From Desulfocurvus sp. (lineage in GTDB: Bacteria; Desulfobacterota; Desulfovibrionia; Desulfovibrionales; Desulfovibrionaceae), in the NCBI GenBank assembly GCA_020692325.1, contig JAIMKR010000011.1:1-64000 (forward strand): a stretch of DNA of 64,000 nucleotides. The letters are read 5' to 3'. A program made the translations under genes and the position numbers. The stretch's first letter is position 1. The number at the start of each line of letters is the position of its first letter. This document shows positions 37,061-45,681 of this stretch, piece by piece. The notes under the pieces were generated by a model. The model was not told the origin of the DNA, did no database searches, and was given only the letters and a program-made list of their open reading frames with translations.

Positions 37061-39040
37061 CTAGAGTCTCACCTGGGTGCCCAGCTCCACCACGCGTCCG
37101 GGCGGAATGCCGAAGAAGGTCGTGGCGTTCCAGGCGTTGCGCGACATGAAGGCGAACAGGCTCTTGCGCCAGGAGCTCATTCTGGATGGCCCGCCAGTGA
37201 GCAGGCTCTCGCGGCCCAGATAGAAGGTGGTGTTCATGAGTTCCACGTTCAGGCCGTGGCTCTTGGCCTGTTGCAGAATGTCCGGCACGTTGGGGGTCTG
37301 CATGAAGCCATAGGTGGCGATGATGCGGAAGAAGCCGTGCCCCAGGCTGGTCACGGTCAGCCGTTGTCCGGCGGGCACGAAGGGCGACTCCGCCGAGACG
37401 ATGGACAGCAGCAGGATCTGCTCGTGCAGCACCTTGTTGTGCTTGTAGTGGTGCAGCAGGGTTATGGGCGTGCCCGTGCTGGAGACGGACATGAACACCG
37501 CCGTGCCGGGGACGCGCACGGGCGGCTTGCCGGCCACCAGGCTGTTCAGGAACAGGTCCATTGGCAGACCCATGGACTGGAACTGCCGGCCGAGGGCGGC
37601 CTTGCCCTCGCGCCAGGTCACCATGCCCAGCATGATGAAGCCGGCCACGGTGAGGGTGAACCAGCCGCCGTCGAAAATCTTGAGCAGGTTGGAGACGAGG
37701 TAGGTGATGTCGAACAGGAGGAACAACGTGATGAGCGGGGCGGTCTTCCACACGCTCCAGCGCCACAGCGTGTGCACCACGAAGAAGAAGATCACCGAGG
37801 TGATGGCCATGGTGGCCGTCACGGCGATTCCGTAGGCCCCGGCCAGGCCGCTGGAGCTCTTGAAGGCCAGCACCAGGCCGATGCAGGCGAGCATCATGGC
37901 GTTGTTCACGCCGGGCAGGTAGATCTGCCCCTTGGTCTCGGCGCTGGTGTTGATGATGTGCATGCGCGGGCAGTAGCCCAGCTGCATGGCCTGCTGGGTC
38001 AGCGAGAACACGCCGGAGATCATGGCCTGGCTGGCGATGACCGTGGCGATGGTGGCCAGCGCCACCATGGGGTAGAGCAGCACCTGCGGCACCAGCGCGA
38101 AAAAGGGGTTGAAGGCCATGTCCGGCCGGGCGAGCAGCAGCGCTCCCTGGCCGAAGTAGTTCAGCACCAGCGAGGGCAGCACGATGGCGTACCACGACAT
38201 ACGGATGGGCCGGCGGCCGAAGTGCCCCATGTCGGCGTAGAGCGCCTCGCCGCCGGTGATGCACAGCACCACGGAGCCGAGTACGATGAGTCCGTGCCAG
38301 TGGTTCACGACGAAGAAGCGCACGGCGTGGATGGGGTTGAGCGCGACCAGGATGTGCGGCTGGCCGGCGATGGCCATGACGCCCAGCGTCGCCAGCACCG
38401 AGAACCAGAGGATCATGAGCGGGCCGAAGACGCGGCCGATGCGCTCCGTGCCGCGTTTTTGCACCCAGAACAGGGCCACCAGGATGACGCACGTGCCGGG
38501 AATGATGAAGGGCTCGGCCGCGTTGGTGGCCACGTTCATGCCTTCCATGGCCGAGAGCACGGAAATGGCCGGGGTGATGATGCCGTCGCCGTAGAGCAGG
38601 GCCGCGCCGAACAGGGCGGAGGTGATGAGCAGGGTGTGGCGCGTCTTGTCCGAGCGTTCCACCGAACTTTTGACCAGCGCGAGCAGGGCGAAGATGCCGC
38701 CCTCGCCCTTGTTGTCCGCGCGCATGACGAACATGACGTACTTGAGGCTGACGACGATGAGCAGCGACCAGAAGATGAGCGAAAGCACGCCGAGGATGTT
38801 TGGCTGCGAGAGCGCGATGGCGTGCTCGCCGTGGAAGCATTCCTTCACGGCGTACAGCGGACTGGTGCCGATGTCGCCGTAGACCACGCCGAGGGCGGCC
38901 AGGGCGAGGGTCATGGTGCGGCCGTTGCCATGCCCGTTGCCGTGCTCACGCGCGGCGGCCTCCGCGTCCAGGGACGCGGGGGGCTGCGCACCGGCGGGTG
39001 CGGACGCGGAGACGGAACCGGGCTCTTGCGCGGCGGACAT
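37061..39040 (-). CDS. kup: Kup-type potassium uptake transporter
   Basis: Kup imports K+ with protons. I start it at the ATG at 39040 (MSAAQEPGSV, 659 residues), placed by its GGAGGT site; the frame runs open through the riboswitch but that is leader RNA. The core has about 12 membrane helices with the family start ALAALGVVYGDIGTSPLYAV, SLIFWSLLIVVSLKYVMFVM and the motif NKGEGGIFALLALV. The C-terminal 200 residues are a soluble domain (PFVPAGQRLTVTSLGHGFFR). It is preceded by its own c-di-AMP riboswitch. Confidence 0.95.
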   Translation of the reverse strand: MSAAQEPGSVSASAPAGAQPPASLDAEAAAREHGNGHGNGRTMTLALAALGVVYGDIGTSPLYAVKECFHGEHAIALSQPNILGVLSLIFWSLLIVVSLKYVMFVMRADNKGEGGIFALLALVKSSVERSDKTRHTLLITSALFGAALLYGDGIITPAISVLSAMEGMNVATNAAEPFIIPGTCVILVALFWVQKRGTERIGRVFGPLMILWFSVLATLGVMAIAGQPHILVALNPIHAVRFFVVNHWHGLIVLGSVVLCITGGEALYADMGHFGRRPIRMSWYAIVLPSLVLNYFGQGALLLARPDMAFNPFFALVPQVLLYPMVALATIATVIASQAMISGVFSLTQQAMQLGYCPRMHIINTSAETKGQIYLPGVNNAMMLACIGLVLAFKSSSGLAGAYGIAVTATMAITSVIFFFVVHTLWRWSVWKTAPLITLFLLFDITYLVSNLLKIFDGGWFTLTVAGFIMLGMVTWREGKAALGRQFQSMGLPMDLFLNSLVAGKPPVRVPGTAVFMSVSSTGTPITLLHHYKHNKVLHEQILLLSIVSAESPFVPAGQRLTVTSLGHGFFRIIATYGFMQTPNVPDILQQAKSHGLNVELMNTTFYLGRESLLTGGPSRMSSWRKSLFAFMSRNAWNATTFFGIPPGRVVELGTQVRL

Positions 39041-39046
39041 GGGCGT

Positions 39047-39230
39047 ACCTCCGATGATGGCGGTGATCGCGGGGCGGCCCCATGTTGGTGTGGAGGTCTT
39101 CCCCTTCGCGGCCTGCGAGGTTAGCTGACGGGCTGGGACCGAAAGGTGTCCCGCGCCGTTGTGCGGCGCTGCGCCCCGTTGGGGAGTGTGGGTCCCCCGC
39201 TCCCGGACGGCTTGTCCGGGATTCGGCAGG
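39047..39230 (-). promoter_or_regulatory. c-di-AMP (ydaO/yuaA) riboswitch of kup
   Basis: Read on the minus strand, the leader contains the aptamer blocks GCCGAATCCCGG, GGGAGCGGGGGACCCA, GACACCTTTCGG and CCCGTCAGCTAACCTCGCAG, the order known for ydaO riboswitches. The aptamer spans about 39230-39108. After it, GACCTCC (39098-39092) is complementary to the GGAGGT ribosome site of kup (39052-39047), giving a direct way to block translation. c-di-AMP normally switches such K+ importer genes off. Confidence 0.9.
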
Positions 39231-39235
39231 GAGCA

Positions 39236-39265
39236 TTCATACCCGTGGCGTCGAGATGGTGTCAA
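39236..39265 (-). promoter_or_regulatory. Promoter of the kup riboswitch transcript
   Basis: TTGACA (39265-39260) and TATGAA (39241-39236) are 18 bases apart on the minus strand; the start would fall at the 5' edge of the aptamer. The second riboswitch has the identical pair with the same spacing. Confidence 0.8.
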
Positions 39266-39422
39266 GCCCGTCCGCCGGGGGCCGAGGGCCGGGGGGCGGG
39301 GCATCCACACCATTCAGCCCGTCCGGGGCGGGTCGTGCGGGGCCGGGCGGTGCGGGCGCCCGGCCCCCAGGTTGTCGGCGGAGCGCTCCCTCGGAGGTGG
39401 GAGCCGTCCGCCGTGACCCGCG

Positions 39423-41408
39423 TTACAGCCGGATGGGCATGATGACGAAGGGCACGCCCTCCCTGTACAGCCGGCGCTGCACGGCGAACACGATGTGGTT
39501 GTGCAGCAGCCGGGTGATGAACGTCTCGTTGGGGAACACCAGCTGCCCCCCGAAGAACACCGCGCGGGGAAAGCGCCGCAGGATGTCCGGCGTCAGGCCC
39601 GCCACCTCCTCCACCACGTCCACGCCGATGGCGCTCACGCCCTCGGCGTACACTCCGCGCCCGCGAGCGAAATCCACGTAGCGGTCCAGGTCGGCGCGGA
39701 TGTGCGTGGCGAGCGCCTCCATCTCCTCTTTGCCCTTGAACACGCCGGCGTCCACCAACCCCACCTGCACGAAGACGAGGTTTCTGAATTCGCCGGAGAA
39801 GAGCTTGTGCATTCCCAGCAGTGTGTGCATTCCCAGGCCGTTGTAGCCGTTCACCAGCAAAACCGCTGTCTTGCCGGCAGGGTCCGGCGCTGGGTCGGCC
39901 GGCAGAACGGCCTCACTGGGCGCGGCGAGGAAGGTCGGGTCGGCCTCCAGCGCGGGCAGCAGCTCATCCAGATGCTTGAGCATGACCCAGGTCTGATCGT
40001 AATGCCGGCGGATATACAGGGCCAGCGCCGCCACCGCGCCGGTCACCGCCAGCGTGGCCCAGCCGCCCTCGAAGAACTTGACGGCCGTGACGGTGACGAG
40101 GATGAACGCGCACAGGACGAGTCCCAGACCGTTGAGCGCCAGCCCCTTCCGCCAGCCCGGCTCCCGGCCTCGCGCGCCCAGCCAGTGGCGCACCATGCCC
40201 AGCTGCGAGAGGGTGAAGGTGACGAACACGTTGATGGAGTAGAGCACGATGAGCAGATCCACCGAGCCGCCGCTGATGAGCATGAGCACGAGGGAGGCCC
40301 CGCCCATGAGCAGGATGCCCTTTTGGGTCACCAGCCGGTCGGAGAGCATGGCGAAGCGCGTGGGAAACCAGCGGTCCAGGGCCATGTTGGCCAGCACGCG
40401 CGGGCCGTCCAGAAAGCCGGTTTGCGCCGCCACGAAGAGGATCGCCGCCTCGGAGATGAGGGTGACGAGCACGAAGGCGTGGCCTGGCGCGCCCCAATGC
40501 GCGGCGATGGCCTCGAAAAGAACGGCGTTGAGCGTTTTGCCGCGCGTTTCGGCCACGCCGTAGAGAATGTACGCCAGGATGAGTCCCATGACCGTGACGG
40601 AGAGCGATACGGCCATGCAGGTCATGGTGCGCCGGCCCGTGCGCACGCGCGGTTCGCGCAGGATGGCCAGACCGTTGCTCACGGCCTCCAGGCCGGTGTA
40701 CGTGCCCGCGCCCATGCTGTACGCCCGCAGCAGAATCAGAATGAGTCCGATCATGCCCAGTTGGCTGTGGGCGGCCCGGGCGTCGTTCGCGGTGCGCGCG
40801 GCGATGGCCGGCAGGTCGCCCAGGTGCGCCCCCACGCCCCAGAGTATGGCGAAGGCGTGGGTGACGACGAAGATCACGAAGATGGGCACCAGCGCCGTCA
40901 CCGATTCCTTGACCCCGCGCAAATTGAGCAGGATGAGCCCGAGGACCCCGAGCATGGCCGTCGCCAGCTTCAGCCCGGCCAGCCCCGGCGGCAGGAAACT
41001 GAACAGCGCGTCTGCCCCGCTGGCCACGGAGAGCGTGATGGTGAGCGCGTAGTCCACCAGCAGCGCGCAGCCGGAGATCATGCCGACTTTCGGCGAGAGC
41101 AGCTTGCTGGCCACCACGTAACCGCCGCCGCCCGAGGGAAACAGCTCGATGATTTGCGAGTAGCTGGCGCTGATGACGAAGATGGTGGCCACGGAGGCCA
41201 GCCCCACGAACAGCGCCAGAAACGTGTGGTGCCCCAGGGCCAGGTAGGCCTCGGCCGGGCCGTAGCACGAGGAGGACAGTCCGTCGCTGCCCAGCCCCAC
41301 CCAGGCGAAGAAGGCGATGAGCGACAGGTGGTGGAAGATGGACTGATCGCCCAGGCTGAGCGACTTGCCGAGGAACAGCTCCTTGATGCGGCGCGCGGTT
41401 GGCGACAT
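39423..41408 (-). CDS. KimA-like APC-family potassium transporter
   Basis: The 661-residue product starts at the ATG at 41408 after a TAGGAGG site. It has about 12 membrane helices of the APC fold (GLGSDGLSSSCYGPAEAYLA near the N-terminus matches the family's ion-binding first helix, followed by SGGGGYVVASKLLSPKVG), then a soluble C-terminal domain (AGKTAVLLVNGYNGLGMHTL). Bacillus KimA, formerly YdaO, is a high-affinity K+ importer ruled by a c-di-AMP riboswitch, and the same riboswitch class lies upstream here. A general amino-acid permease is the alternative, but the leader makes K+ far more likely. Confidence 0.85.
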   Translation of the reverse strand: MSPTARRIKELFLGKSLSLGDQSIFHHLSLIAFFAWVGLGSDGLSSSCYGPAEAYLALGHHTFLALFVGLASVATIFVISASYSQIIELFPSGGGGYVVASKLLSPKVGMISGCALLVDYALTITLSVASGADALFSFLPPGLAGLKLATAMLGVLGLILLNLRGVKESVTALVPIFVIFVVTHAFAILWGVGAHLGDLPAIAARTANDARAAHSQLGMIGLILILLRAYSMGAGTYTGLEAVSNGLAILREPRVRTGRRTMTCMAVSLSVTVMGLILAYILYGVAETRGKTLNAVLFEAIAAHWGAPGHAFVLVTLISEAAILFVAAQTGFLDGPRVLANMALDRWFPTRFAMLSDRLVTQKGILLMGGASLVLMLISGGSVDLLIVLYSINVFVTFTLSQLGMVRHWLGARGREPGWRKGLALNGLGLVLCAFILVTVTAVKFFEGGWATLAVTGAVAALALYIRRHYDQTWVMLKHLDELLPALEADPTFLAAPSEAVLPADPAPDPAGKTAVLLVNGYNGLGMHTLLGMHKLFSGEFRNLVFVQVGLVDAGVFKGKEEMEALATHIRADLDRYVDFARGRGVYAEGVSAIGVDVVEEVAGLTPDILRRFPRAVFFGGQLVFPNETFITRLLHNHIVFAVQRRLYREGVPFVIMPIRL

Positions 41409-41418
41409 GGCGCGCCTC

Positions 41419-41526
41419 CTACAGGGCCGCCGCGGAGCGGCGGGCGTTGCGGGGACGTGGGGCGTGATGCTGGCGGCGGACCATGCGCGGCAGGGGCCGG
41501 AAAACGGCCAAACGGACGGCGGGCAT
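41419..41526 (-). CDS. Possible 35-residue leader peptide
   Basis: Between the riboswitch and the KimA-like gene lies a short frame with a strong ribosome site (GGAGG, seven bases before ATG). It encodes MPAVRLAVFRPLPRMVRRQH and a further 15 residues rich in Arg, His and Ala, and ends 10 bases before the transporter start. Its ribosome site is one arm of the riboswitch hairpin. It may couple translation to the transporter or be a chance frame. Confidence 0.45.
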   Translation of the reverse strand: MPAVRLAVFRPLPRMVRRQHHAPRPRNARRSAAAL

Positions 41527-41532
41527 AAAAAT

Positions 41533-41579
41533 ACCTCCGGTACGAATGAATGCGGGGGATGGCCCCGTGTACCGGAGGT
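41533..41579 (-). terminator. Expression-platform hairpin of the KimA-gene riboswitch
   Basis: An 11-bp perfect stem (ACCTCCGGTAC / GTACCGGAGGT) is followed on the minus strand by ATTTTTA. It can serve as an intrinsic terminator and also hides the GGAGG of the short leader frame. It begins 11 bases after the last aptamer block, as expected for an OFF switch. Confidence 0.75.
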
Positions 41580-41589
41580 CTTCCCCTTC

Positions 41590-41712
41590 GACGCCTGCGA
41601 GGTTAGCTGACGGGCTCGGACCGAAAGGTGTCCTACGCCGTGTGAGTCCGGCGATGCGCCCCATGAGGATGTGGGTCCCCCGCTCCCGGGAAACGCTCCC
41701 GGAATTCGGCGA
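41590..41712 (-). promoter_or_regulatory. c-di-AMP (ydaO/yuaA) riboswitch of the KimA-like gene
   Basis: The minus strand has the same ordered blocks as the kup leader: GCCGAATTCCGGGAGCG, GGGAGCGGGGGACCCACA, GACACCTTTCGGTCC, and CCCGTCAGCTAACCTCGCAG. The 3' half including AAGGGGAAGACCTCC is nearly base-for-base the same as in the kup leader, while the middle stem differs, so the two are paralogous copies under selection. Confidence 0.9.
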
Positions 41713-41717
41713 CACAA

Positions 41718-41747
41718 TTCATACGACGGATGTCGGAAACCTGTCAA
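41718..41747 (-). promoter_or_regulatory. Promoter of the KimA-gene riboswitch transcript
   Basis: TTGACA (41747-41742) and TATGAA (41723-41718) with an 18-base spacer on the minus strand. Boxes and spacing match the kup promoter exactly. Confidence 0.8.
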
Positions 41748-41970
41748 CATCCCTCGGTTGCCAAGCACGCGCGGCCGGGCTACCATGAAGAACAGCCGTC
41801 GGCGGAGGAGGGGGCGCGTCGGGATTCCTTTTTCCCCATAAAGGAACGTCCGTTGCGCGCCGATGAGTGGGAACGAGCCCCCGGAGGGGCGTGGCGGCTG
41901 GCGCCATGACCGGGCGCGGCCGGGCCCTGCGTCGCGTCGCGGGCCGCAAGTCTCAAGTCAAGGGGAACAC

Positions 41971-42843
41971 ATGTTTGCGATCATCGGCCTCGTCGTCGTC
42001 CTGGGCGCCGTCATAGGCGGTTACCTCATGGAGGGCGGCAACCTGAGCGTGCTTTGGCAGCCCATCGAGTTGCTCATCATCGGCGGCGCCGGTTTCGGCA
42101 CCCTGCTCGTTGGCTCGCCCCTCAAGGTGAACATCACCATAGCCAAGAACCTCGTCACGGTGTTCACGGGCAAGCCCAAGGGCAAGGCCGAGTACATGGA
42201 CATTCTGCTCGTGCTCTTCGACCTGCTCTCCCTGGCCCGGCGCGAGGGCGTCATCGCGCTGGAGGCCCACGTGAACAAGCCCGACGGCAGCGCCATTTTC
42301 ACCAACCGGCCCAGCGTGCTGAAGAACCACGCCGTGCTCGACTTCATCTGCGACAACTTCAAGGCCTACACCGCCGCCAGCATGGAGCCCCACGAGTTCG
42401 AGGCCCTCATGGACATCGACATCGACGCCCACCACGAGGACGCCTTGCAGGCCCCCACCAACCTCAACCGCGTGGCCGACGCCTTTCCCGCCCTGGGCAT
42501 CGTGGCGGCGGTCATGGGCGTGGTGCTCACCATGGGCAAGATCTCCGAGCCTCCCGAGGTGTTGGGCCACTCCATTGGCTCGGCGCTGGTGGGCACCTTC
42601 CTCGGCGTGCTCCTGGCCTATGGCGTGGTCGGCCCGCTGGCGGCCATGATGGGCGCCTTCGTGCAGGAGGGCAGCACCCAGCTCAACGTGGTCAAGGCGG
42701 CCATGAACGCCTTCGCCATGGGCTGGCCGCCGGCCATGGCCCTGGAGTCCGCCCGCCGGGCCATTCCCTCGCACGACCGGCCCGGCTTCGACGAGCTGGA
42801 GGATACCCTGCGCCAGAACAAGAAGGCCGGCGGGGCCGGATAA
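41971..42843 (+). CDS. motA: Flagellar motor stator protein MotA
   Basis: MotA and MotB form the ion channel that drives the flagellum. I start MotA at the ATG at 41971 after an AAGGGGA site (290 residues). It has four membrane helices (first FAIIGLVVVLGAVIGGYLME), a cytosolic loop with YMDILLVLFDLLSLARREGV, and the family signature RVADAFPALGIVAAVMGVVL. MotB follows 12 bases later. Confidence 0.95.
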   Translation: MFAIIGLVVVLGAVIGGYLMEGGNLSVLWQPIELLIIGGAGFGTLLVGSPLKVNITIAKNLVTVFTGKPKGKAEYMDILLVLFDLLSLARREGVIALEAHVNKPDGSAIFTNRPSVLKNHAVLDFICDNFKAYTAASMEPHEFEALMDIDIDAHHEDALQAPTNLNRVADAFPALGIVAAVMGVVLTMGKISEPPEVLGHSIGSALVGTFLGVLLAYGVVGPLAAMMGAFVQEGSTQLNVVKAAMNAFAMGWPPAMALESARRAIPSHDRPGFDELEDTLRQNKKAGGAG

Positions 42844-42855
42844 CGAGGCGGAGCG

Positions 42856-43830
42856 ATGGCCGAGAACAGACCCATCATCATCAAGAAGATCAAGAAGGGC
42901 CACGGCGAGGCCCACGGCGGCGCGTGGAAGGTGGCCTACGCCGACTTCATGACGGCAATGATGGCGTTCTTTCTGCTCATGTGGCTGCTCTCCATGGTGG
43001 TGCCGGAAAAGCGCGCCGGTGTGGAACAGTACTTCAAGGAATTCAGTTTGTTCGATAAGCAGGGCTCCCTGGACGTGCGCCAGGGCGGGGCCATGATTCC
43101 CGACCAGGACAAGCCGCCCGTGCCCCAGCGCGATCAGCTCACCGAACCGGCGGAGGACGGCAAACAGCCCGCCGTCCAGCCTGAGCAGTTGAAGGGCCGC
43201 CTCGAGCGGACGCTGGAGCTGAACATGCCCGAGATCAAGAACCAGATCGCCGTGGATGTCACCGAGACCGGCGTACGTATCGAGATCGGCTACGACGAGA
43301 ACGACCCGCTCTTCGCCAAGGGCAGCCCGGAGCTCACAGCCAAGGGCGCCAGGGCCATCCGGCTCATCGGCACGCAGCTGCGCGACCTGCCCAACAAGGT
43401 GGAGGTGGAGGGCCATACCGACGCCGTCAACTACTCCGGCGGCCGCTACACCAACTGGGAGCTTTCCACCGACCGCGCCAGCGCCGCGCGCGTGGCCCTG
43501 CAGCAGGGTGGCCTGCCGCCGGAACATCTGGCCCGGGTGTCCGGTTTCGCCAGCACGCAGCCGTTGATCCCGGATAATCCGTCCGATCCGCGCAACCGGC
43601 GCATCAGCATCCTTGTGCGCAACTACGTGCCGCCCAAGGAGGGCGGCCTGGTGGACGCCGTGGGCGGCCGCCAGAAGCCCAAGGAACCCAGTATCGCCGA
43701 GCAGGTCAACGCCACCATCGACAAGATGCTCTCCGCCGAGGGCCGCGAGCGCGCCGCCAAGGCCGCCACCGCGGCCGAGGCCAAGGCGGCCCAGCAGGCC
43801 AAGCCGGCGGCCAAGGGAGGCCACGAATGA
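42856..43830 (+). CDS. motB: Flagellar motor stator protein MotB
   Basis: The 324-residue product has the single membrane helix with the ion-binding Asp at about residue 30 (YADFMTAMMAFFLLMWLLSM), a plug/linker, and an OmpA-like peptidoglycan-binding domain (VEGHTDAVNYSGGRYTNWEL, SDPRNRRISILV). The presence of Phe/Met rather than extra acidic residues near the Asp is ordinary for proton-type MotB. A Lys/Ala-rich tail ends the protein. Its stop overlaps the PilZ gene start (ATGA). Confidence 0.95.
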   Translation: MAENRPIIIKKIKKGHGEAHGGAWKVAYADFMTAMMAFFLLMWLLSMVVPEKRAGVEQYFKEFSLFDKQGSLDVRQGGAMIPDQDKPPVPQRDQLTEPAEDGKQPAVQPEQLKGRLERTLELNMPEIKNQIAVDVTETGVRIEIGYDENDPLFAKGSPELTAKGARAIRLIGTQLRDLPNKVEVEGHTDAVNYSGGRYTNWELSTDRASAARVALQQGGLPPEHLARVSGFASTQPLIPDNPSDPRNRRISILVRNYVPPKEGGLVDAVGGRQKPKEPSIAEQVNATIDKMLSAEGRERAAKAATAAEAKAAQQAKPAAKGGHE

Positions 43831-44603
43831 GCGCCGAGGATTCGCACCACCCGTCATCGGCGGAGATTTCCCTGCGGCCAGGCGCACAGGTGTTCGTCGT
43901 GCTGCACAAGGATCCCCTGCGCGAGCGCATCGACGTGCGCGAAAGCCGCGTGCTGGACCTTGAGCCGGACGTGATTTTCCTGGCCCAGACCGACCCGCCC
44001 GTGCCGCGAGCATTGAGCGGCGGGGAAGTTGAGGTGGCCGTGCTGGCCGGTGGCGGCGATGGCGAGCCGAAACGCCCCATGGGCTACATGGCGCGTCTGC
44101 TCGACGTGACTGACGAGTTTCCCGTCGAGCGCCGCAGCGTCATCGATTCCGTGGAGCCCAGGGAGGATGGGGGAGTCGTCCCGGCGTTGGCCGTGAGCGC
44201 TCCGCTTCCCGGAGATTTCTTCGAGACCAGCCTGCGGATGCACTACCGCGTGCCCGTGGATTCGGAAATGCGCGTGGTCATTCTGCTGGAGGATTTCGAG
44301 TCGCTGGAGCTGCTGGATTTTTCCGCCGGCGGGGCGCGCGTGCGCCTGAAAACGAGCGAACCGGCGGCGGCGGACCTGAACGTGGGCCGGTCGATCCCCT
44401 TCCGGCTGCTGTTCCTGGGCTCGGGCTACGCGGCGGGCGATGGCGTGGTGCGCAGCCTGCAAACGAGCGACGACGGCGAAAGCATGGTCATCGGGTTGTT
44501 CTTCACCAACATGGAGATCCGCGACATCCGCTACCTGGAGCGCATGGTGGCGCGCACGGTCTCCGCCTGCCGCCAGCGCGAGCGCGACGCCGATTACATT
44601 TAG
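43827..44603 (+). CDS. PilZ-domain protein, flagellar-brake (YcgR-like) type
   Basis: The 258-residue product has an N-terminal YcgR-like beta domain (about 14-130, ISLRPGAQVFVVLHKDPLRE) and a C-terminal PilZ domain with the c-di-GMP motif RMHYR (RxxxR) and DFSAGG (DxSxxG). YcgR proteins bind c-di-GMP and slow the motor by touching the stator or rotor. Translational coupling to motB supports that role here. The operon ends with a good terminator 32 bases past the stop. Confidence 0.85.
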   Translation: MSAEDSHHPSSAEISLRPGAQVFVVLHKDPLRERIDVRESRVLDLEPDVIFLAQTDPPVPRALSGGEVEVAVLAGGGDGEPKRPMGYMARLLDVTDEFPVERRSVIDSVEPREDGGVVPALAVSAPLPGDFFETSLRMHYRVPVDSEMRVVILLEDFESLELLDFSAGGARVRLKTSEPAAADLNVGRSIPFRLLFLGSGYAAGDGVVRSLQTSDDGESMVIGLFFTNMEIRDIRYLERMVARTVSACRQRERDADYI

Positions 44604-44634
44604 TCGCGCCGCGTGGAACGGCGTTCGGAAATGG

Positions 44635-44672
44635 AAAGGCCCTGGCGGAAACATTCGCCGGGGCCTTTTTCG
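44635..44672 (+). terminator. Terminator of the motA-motB-PilZ operon
   Basis: AAAGGCCC-T-GGCG and CGCC-G-GGGCCTTT flank an 8-base loop, followed by TTTTTCGTTT on the plus strand. It also lies just past the stop of the convergent DUF2950 gene. Confidence 0.9.
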
Positions 44673-44685
44673 TTTCGCGAATCCT

Positions 44686-45648
44686 TTATTGGGGAAGCCG
44701 CCACGTGTCGTCGGGGTTGTAAAGCTGCATTCCGGCGGCGATGTTCGCCGTGTCCGGACCGAGATTCTTGGTCCGGACGATGCCGTTGCCGTTGACGACG
44801 AAGGTCAGGATTCCCGTTTCGCCATACTGGGCCGGATACGCCAGCAGGGCGAAACCCTTGGTCAGGTGCCCTTCGACGATATACGTCATGGCCCCTCCCG
44901 AGGCCGATCCGCCCTGACCGGTGAGGATGCGGTAAAGGTAGCCGTGATAGGGGCGCGGCGCCTGATTCCCATCGACCTGGGCCGTGGCGAACAGCGGTCC
45001 GAGGGGGCTTTCCGGCTTTCCGGCCTCGGTGGGCCAATAGAGTCCGTCGTGTTTTCCGGGACTGCTCATGATCCGCGTGGCGTATTCGGGCGTGCCGTCG
45101 GGCAGGCGGTGGGTCTGGGCATACTCGCGTTGGGCCGTCACGTACGCCCGGCAGACTTCCTGCACGTCCAACTCGTGCCGGCCGATGCGGCGGTTGAGGA
45201 TCTCCTGCGCACCCGCCACGGCGTCAAAGCGCCAGCGTCCGTCCCGCTGCGTCAGGGGAATGGGCATGGGCCATTTGCGTTCCCCCAGCACCAGCATCAC
45301 CGAGCCGTCCGCGCGTTGTTCCAGGGTATGGAACCTGTTGTAGGCGTTGACGAACTGCGCACGATGGCGCTTGTCCGCCTCGGGATCGTCGGAGTGAACG
45401 AGCTTGGCCGCCTCCGGTCCCAAAACACGCAGGATGGCCGGCACGTCGTCGGCGCGATCGGCGTCCAACAGGGCGTCCACGGCTTGGTCCGGTGTGGCGA
45501 AGGTCTGCTGGGCAGTGGCTTGTTGCGTCGTCGTCGCGGCCGGTGCGGCGGAAACGTAGGGACCAGCCAGGGAGAGGGCCGCGAGCAGGGCGGCCTGGGC
45601 CACCAGACGCGAGAGATCGCGGGGAACAAGCGAAGCATTCTTCAACAT
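44686..45648 (-). CDS. DUF2950 exported protein
   Basis: The 320-residue product has a signal peptide (AQAALLAALSLAGPYVSAAP) and the DUF2950 fold marks: TFATPDQAVDALLDADRADD, VLGERKWPMPIPLTQRDGRW, GAQEILNRRIGRHEL and PYHGYLYRILTGQG. DUF2950 genes commonly lie beside DUF3300 genes in proteobacteria, as here. The biochemical role is unknown; it is expected in the periplasm. The stop is 13 bases from the operon terminator above. Confidence 0.9.
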   Translation of the reverse strand: MLKNASLVPRDLSRLVAQAALLAALSLAGPYVSAAPAATTTQQATAQQTFATPDQAVDALLDADRADDVPAILRVLGPEAAKLVHSDDPEADKRHRAQFVNAYNRFHTLEQRADGSVMLVLGERKWPMPIPLTQRDGRWRFDAVAGAQEILNRRIGRHELDVQEVCRAYVTAQREYAQTHRLPDGTPEYATRIMSSPGKHDGLYWPTEAGKPESPLGPLFATAQVDGNQAPRPYHGYLYRILTGQGGSASGGAMTYIVEGHLTKGFALLAYPAQYGETGILTFVVNGNGIVRTKNLGPDTANIAAGMQLYNPDDTWRLPQ

Positions 45649-45681
45649 GGTGTCCTCTTCTGTGCCGTCGAGGCGGTCGTT

